DNA from: Cherax quadricarinatus
Taxonomy: Eukaryota; Arthropoda; Malacostraca; Decapoda; Parastacidae
Direction: 5' to 3'
NCBI RefSeq assembly: GCF_038502225.1
Contig: NC_091311.1
Span: forward strand, 37,039,581 to 37,103,580
Length of the DNA: 64,000 nucleotides
Shown piece after piece: positions 59,732-64,000 of this stretch. The translations under genes and the position numbers were made by a program. The notes under the pieces are model-generated. The model did not search any database and was not told the DNA's origin. It saw only the letters and a program-made list of their open reading frames with translations. Position 1 is the first letter of the stretch; every line of letters starts with the position of its first letter.

Positions 59732-62066
59732 CAGTGGACCCCCGCATAGCGACCTTAATCCGTGCAAGAGGGCTGGCTGTTATGCGAAATGTTCGGTATG
59801 TGAATGAATTTTCCCCATAAGAAATAATGGAAATAAAATTAATCCGTGCAAGACACCCAAAAGTATGAAAAAAAAAATTTTTTTACCACATGAAATGTTA
59901 ATTTTAGTACACACAAACTGAAAAAGGCATGCACAATTACATGACACTTACTTTTATTGAAGATCTGGTGATGATTGATGGGATGGGAGGAGGGGAGAGA
60001 GAGTGTTAGTGTTTAGAAGGGGAATCCCCTTCCATTAAGACTTGAGGTGTCGAGTCCTTTTCTGGGGTTACTTCCCTTCTTCTTTTAATGCCACTAGGAC
60101 CAGCTTCAGAGTCACTGGACTTCTTTCGCACAACATATCTGTCCATAGTGGCCTGTACCTCTCGTTCCTTTATGATTTGTCTAAAGTGGTTCACAACATT
60201 GTCATTGTAACAGTCACCAGCACGGCTTGCAATAGCTGTGTGAGGGTGATTTTCATCAAAAAAGGTTTGCACTTCAAGCCATTTTGCACACATTTCCTTA
60301 ATCTTTGAAGTAGGCAATTCCTTCAATTTCTCTCTCCCCTCCTTTGAACCAGTTTCCCCAGGTCTGGCCTCTTGCTCTTGAAGTTGATCTATCAGCTCAT
60401 CAGTGGTTAGTTCTTCATTGTCCTCCTCCACCAACTCTTCCACATCCTCCCCACTAACCTCCAACCCCAAGGACTTCCCCAATGCCACAATTGATTCCTC
60501 AACTGGTATACTCCTCTCAGGGTTAGCCTCAAACCCTTCAAAATCCCTTTTGTCTACACATTCTGGCCACAGTTTCTTCCAAGCAGAGTTCAAGGTCTTC
60601 TTAGTCACTCCCTCCCAAGCCTTACCTATAAGGTTTATACAATTGAGGATATTAAAGTGATCTCTCCAAAACTCTCTTAGAGTCAGTTGAGTTTCTGAGG
60701 TCACTACAAAGCACCTTTCAAACAGAGCTTTTGTGTACAGTTTTTTGAAGTTTACAATAACCTGCTGGTCCATGGGCTGCAGGAGAGGAGTGGTATTAGG
60801 AGGCAAAAACTTCACCTTAATGAAGCTCATGTCCCCATAAAGTCGCTCTGCCACGTCTGTAGGATGACCAGGGGCATTGTCTAACACCAGGAGGCACTTA
60901 AGTTCTAATTTCTTTTCAGTTAGGTAATCTTTGACATTGGGGGCAAATGCATGGTGTAACCAGTTATAGAAAAAGTCCCTAGTGACCCATGCCTTACTGT
61001 TTGATCTCCACAGCACACACAAATTATCCTTGAGGACATTCTTTTGCCTGAACGCTCTGGGAGTTTCAGAGTGATACACTAATAAAGGCTTAACTTTGCA
61101 ATCACCACTAGCATTGGCACACATCAACAAAGTAAGCCTGTCTTTCATAGGCTTATGTCCTGGGAGTGCCTTTTCCTCCTGAGTAATGTAGGTCCTGCTT
61201 GGCATTTTCTTCCAGAACAGGCCTGTTTCATCACAATTAAACACTTGTTCAGGTTTCAGTCCTTCAGTTTCTATGTACTCCTTGAATTCCTGCACATATT
61301 TTTCAGCCGCTTTGTGGTCCGAACTGGCAGCCTCACCATGCCGTATCACACTATGTATGCCACTACGCTTCTTAAATCTCTCAAACCAACCTTTGCTGGC
61401 CTTAAATTCACTCATATCATCACTAGTTGCAGGCCTTTTTTTAATTAAATCCTCATGCAACTTCCTAGCCTTTTCGCTTATGATCGCTTGAGAGACGCTA
61501 TCTCCTGCTAGCTGTTTTTCATTTATCCACATCAATAAGAGTCTCTCAACATCTTCCATCACTTGCGATCTTTGTTTCGAAAACACAGTTAAACCTTTGG
61601 CAAGAACAGCTTCCTTGATTGCCTTTCTGTTGCCCACAATAGTAGAGATGGTTGATTTGGGTTTCTTGTACAACCTGACCAGGTCGGTGATACGCACTCC
61701 ACTTTCATACTTATCAATGATCTCTTTCTTCATCTCTATTGGAATTCTAACCCTTATTGCTGTAGGGTTGGAACTAGAAGCTTTCTTGGGGCCCATGGTC
61801 ACTTATTTTCCAGAAACAGCACCGAAAACACTGTAATAATACAAAATATTCCGATTGTATGCTTGAATGTTACCGCGGAGGCTGGCTGGTAAACAATGCC
61901 ACCGGCGGAACATATGAGGCTGGCTCAGGCCGCACATTGGACGCGTCTCGGACGAAGGGCACTGAGCGGGTTTTTGGGCAGTATGCGGGGCAAAATTTTA
62001 GCGATCAAAGTGTCCGGTATGTGGATTGTCCGTTATGCAAGGCGTCCGGTATGCGGGGGTCCACTG
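59732..62066 (-). mobile_element. Intact Tigger (pogo/Tc1-mariner) transposon in C5
   Basis: 2335 bp. TA duplication at 59730-59731 and 62067-62068. Termini CAGTGGACCCCCGCATA and GTATGCGGGGGTCCACTG. It sits in the TTA array of C5; the other four C copies have an uninterrupted array. Confidence 0.95.
60006..61802 (-). CDS. Tigger/pogo-family transposase (TIGD1/jerky-like), 598 aa, intact
   Basis: Moves DNA by cut-and-paste into TA. Domains in order: N-terminal psq/CENP-B-type helix-turn-helix (about 18-65, with EIIDKYESGVRITDL and KSTISTI), a second CENP-B-type DNA-binding domain (about 80-152, with LLMWINEKQLAGDSVS and GWFERFKKRSGIHS), and the DDE_1 catalytic core (about 185-390). Catalytic candidates are D191 in NCDETGLFW, D308 in LLVLDNAPGHP and D345 in LLQPMDQQV, a DDD triad as in pogo/Tigger. 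The C-terminus is acidic (EDVEELVEEDNEELTTDE) and ends Arg/Lys-rich. The start at 61802 begins MTMGPKKAS, also seen in the rearranged copy at 20898. No stop or frameshift. Length is normal for TIGD proteins, and the intact ends make it a candidate autonomous element. Confidence 0.95.
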   Translation of the reverse strand: MTMGPKKASSSNPTAIRVRIPIEMKKEIIDKYESGVRITDLVRLYKKPKSTISTIVGNRKAIKEAVLAKGLTVFSKQRSQVMEDVERLLLMWINEKQLAGDSVSQAIISEKARKLHEDLIKKRPATSDDMSEFKASKGWFERFKKRSGIHSVIRHGEAASSDHKAAEKYVQEFKEYIETEGLKPEQVFNCDETGLFWKKMPSRTYITQEEKALPGHKPMKDRLTLLMCANASGDCKVKPLLVYHSETPRAFRQKNVLKDNLCVLWRSNSKAWVTRDFFYNWLHHAFAPNVKDYLTEKKLELKCLLVLDNAPGHPTDVAERLYGDMSFIKVKFLPPNTTPLLQPMDQQVIVNFKKLYTKALFERCFVVTSETQLTLREFWRDHFNILNCINLIGKAWEGVTKKTLNSAWKKLWPECVDKRDFEGFEANPERSIPVEESIVALGKSLGLEVSGEDVEELVEEDNEELTTDELIDQLQEQEARPGETGSKEGREKLKELPTSKIKEMCAKWLEVQTFFDENHPHTAIASRAGDCYNDNVVNHFRQIIKEREVQATMDRYVVRKKSSDSEAGPSGIKRRREVTPEKDSTPQVLMEGDSPSKH

Positions 62067-62871
62067 TATTATTATGTATTATTATTATTATGTATTATTG
62101 TTATCATTACGTATTCTTCTTCTTCCTCCTCCTCCTCTTCTTCTTCCTCCTCCTCCTCCTCCTCTTCTTCCTCCTCCTCCTCCTCCTCCTCTTCTTCTTC
62201 CTCCTCCTCCTCCTCCTTTGCCTCCTCCTCCTCTTGCCTCCTCCTCCTCTTGCCTCCTCCTCCTCTTGCCTCCTCCTCCTCTGCCTCCTCCTCCTCCTCC
62301 TCCTCCTCCTCCATTCTTGGAACAAGTTTGAAGAGCTTGTAGTTCATAATCACTATCACTATCATCACCAATGCTCACATCTGAGTCTGGGATTTTGGAA
62401 AATAGGAGTTTCCTCTTTGATTCTGGTACAACTGAACGTGAACAAGATGGCCCAGCACCAGAGGTGGAAGGCTGTGGGTTGTCTGGGTTTTCCTCACTAT
62501 TACCCATATTATGGTCATTAGTTTCGGTCAAAACCTCACCAGAACCTTGAAACTCATCTTCACTGTCACTTCCATCTGTATTAGAACTGTCACTGGGGAA
62601 CAAAAGTGTCCCAATTCGCCGAGGAGTGAGGAACTTCTTACCACAGGGCACGGTGGAAATTGTGTACTATGATGGTATTCCCACAATGCACCACTGGGTC
62701 CCAGATTTTTTTCCTACTGCGCACACCCACCACACAGACCCATTCTCTCACATCTAGGCTTATCAGCCTTTTCCTGTGAGATTTGAGGCCGCTAGAATTT
62801 ATGCGTACTAGTATGACAAAAACCCCTACGCGTAAGACGTACTAGTACGACCAAAACCCTCAAAGGGTTAA

Positions 62872-63425
62872 TAATGATAAATTGTAAATGGGAAATTTGG
62901 AAAAACAGATATTAAATAAAAGTAAAATTACTTATTAACTTTAATAACATTCAACAAGAAGAACTGTAAAAAGTAAATATATTCATAAGTGGTAAAAATA
63001 AGGCAGTAATATGAAAGTAAAAATAGAGCAGTAATATGAAAGTAAAGGTTAAAATTAAAATAAAAGTGCATAATGTACTGGGTATAGGATTCAATGAGAA
63101 GTTTACTCTGGTGAACTTGATAGTAAATCAGTAAAATTTGGGGTTTATAAAATACAAGTAGAGCAATAAATGTAAATTACTAAAAGAGTAGTTGTCTGTA
63201 CTGAGCAATACTATATGGAAGGCAAGCTGTGAGGTAGAATGGGTATGTGACTAGTAAATAATTGTACAAGGCAGGTTCTGGAATGATTACACAAATTTAA
63301 GTCACACAAGGAACTGTGTGTGACATATGAGACAGTGAGGTAGTAGATACTATTATGAAGTGATAGTACAGGAAATAGTACAGTAATAGAATAATAACAT
63401 ACACTAATGTAGATAAGTAGATAAG
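62872..63425 (-). other. LINE-A inter-ORF spacer to the right of the array
   Basis: AT-rich sequence with a monomer (AATGGGAAATTTGG, AAAAACAGATATTA, AAGTAAAATTACTTATTAA) resembling the tract before each C. It appears to continue LINE-A copy 2. Confidence 0.55.
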
Positions 63426-63514
63426 TGGGAAAAAATGGTGTTCTGCTTTCTGGCGATGTCTGCTTTCCGGCAGTAGCCTGGAACCTAACCTGCCAAACAA
63501 GTGGGGCCCTACTG
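63426..63514. mobile_element. Possible right end of a Tigger-like MITE
   Basis: Ends GTGGGGCCCTACTG before TA (63515-63516), similar in form to Tigger termini. Left end not found. Confidence 0.4.
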
Positions 63515-63516
63515 TA

Positions 63517-63993
63517 TATAGAGTTGATTTCATCAGTAGCAGCTTTGAATGCTGAAGCCAAAGAAGGGTCTCTCTGTTCCTCTTCCTAGGTCATTCCATC
63601 AGGCATGAAAACGAGCATCTAGCAATCCTGCTACCCTGGAATAGGAGAGCTTGATCAGGGGCACTTCACTGGATTTACGAGGCCCTGGCCAATTTTCCTC
63701 ATCAAAAAAAATTTGTCTCATTTAAGATCTGAGTCCTCCTAGGCAAGGTCAGCATTCACTTCAGACTTTCTTTTGGACATTGTCTGAGTTACAGCCAAGA
63801 TCAGAGAAGAGCCTTTTGTGGTTACAGTAAGCTCAGGATATAATCTAAAACAAACAATACTGTTGCCAAGAAAGAGTAAAGCATCTTTTATGGGAAACCC
63901 CCACATACACCTACAGTTGCATAACCAGTGTAATACTAACTCTTGATGTAGATTCTGTGAAGAGAAACTGAAAAAAAAGCTCTCTCATACACT
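63517..63993. other. Unassigned stretch at the right edge
   Basis: No domain, TE terminus or RNA gene recognised. Confidence 0.4.
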
Positions 63994-64000
63994 TTAACCC
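63994..64000. other. TTAACCC at the window end
   Basis: Could be the first bases of another TTAA element; too short to support. Confidence 0.15.

Larger units (their letters stand above)
30176..62867. repeat. Tandem array of ~7.2-kb TE-composite units
   Basis: Order: C1-D right-E1-LINE-B1-LINE, C2-D-E2-LINE-B2-LINE, C3-D-LINE-B3-LINE (no E), C4-D-E4-LINE-B4-LINE, C5. Starts of C: 30176, 37414, 44633, 50755, 57956; periods 7238, 7219, 6122 and 7201 bp. The short period is explained by the missing 1.07-kb E. Units are near-identical apart from point changes and microsatellite lengths. The left flank of C1 is the left half of D; the right flank of C5 is LINE spacer. So the repeat boundary lies inside C. 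Confidence 0.93.
57956..62867 (-). mobile_element. C5, last C copy, carrying a Tigger insertion
   Basis: TTAA 57952-57955 and 62868-62871. About 2.57 kb without Tigger. LINE spacer lies on both sides, so this is an insertion site independent of C1. N-terminal remnant frame 62088-62651. Confidence 0.9.

Noticed and set aside
1..64000. Window bracketed by TTAA-element termini at both ends as one giant composite transposon
   Set aside because: The left end is the right terminus of an outside element and the right end is only TTAACCC; orientation and length do not support a composite.

Overview
This window is repeat-dominated eukaryotic DNA with no recognisable single-copy host gene. Nearly everything that can be identified is a transposable element (TE), and many elements sit inside other elements. 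The style of the repeats (tRNA-headed SINEs with a TTATC-type tail, several CR1/jockey-like LINE families, TTAA-flanked piggyBac elements and MITEs, pogo/Tigger elements, long trinucleotide microsatellites) fits an arthropod, most likely a decapod crustacean. The taxon is an inference from general familiarity and was not checked against a database.

Left part (1-17.9 kb). A LINE-C reverse transcriptase (RT) fragment is followed by a decayed LINE-A copy on the minus strand, running from its RT near 1.1 kb to the end of its ORF1 near 6.35 kb. LINE-A carries a 128-bp insertion with a 10-bp target duplication, a tRNA-SINE and a 1.07-kb TTAA MITE. Next comes a degenerate Ty3/gypsy element (7.44-17.95 kb, minus strand). 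It is split by a piggyBac element with a nearly open transposase, by two LINE fragments, and by a small TTAA MITE that itself holds a second MITE. When the pieces are ordered, integrase lies upstream of RT, the Gmr1-like order.

Middle part (17.9-30 kb). A largely unassigned stretch is followed by an internally deleted Tigger element holding a ~590-bp CAG-based array. Then come LINE-A, LINE-D and LINE-B copies. The LINE-B copy is the best preserved LINE: its ORF1 has three CCCH zinc fingers and a 12-residue tandem repeat, and its stop codon overlaps the ORF2 start (TAATG). A second minus-strand LINE-A copy with a SINE follows.

Right part (30-63 kb). LINE-A copy 2 was invaded by TTAA-specific elements and the locus was then amplified into a tandem array. 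Units of ~7.2 kb have the form C - D right part - E - LINE tract - B - LINE tract. There are four units plus a fifth C. C and B are internally deleted piggyBac elements filled with trinucleotide and purine/pyrimidine repeats; D and E are ~1.07-kb MITEs. The outer flanks show that the first and last C sit at different sites, so unequal exchange between two C insertions explains the array. Unit 3 lacks E and keeps one clean TTAA, as expected of seamless piggyBac excision. Only the last C holds a Tigger element, whose 598-codon transposase ORF is intact.

The most notable pattern: the TTAA elements with informative ends carry, at one end only, two ~12-bp palindromes exactly 34 bp apart of the form CGTA-N4-TACG. 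The core N4 is itself a palindrome and differs by family: CTAG, TATA or GATC.
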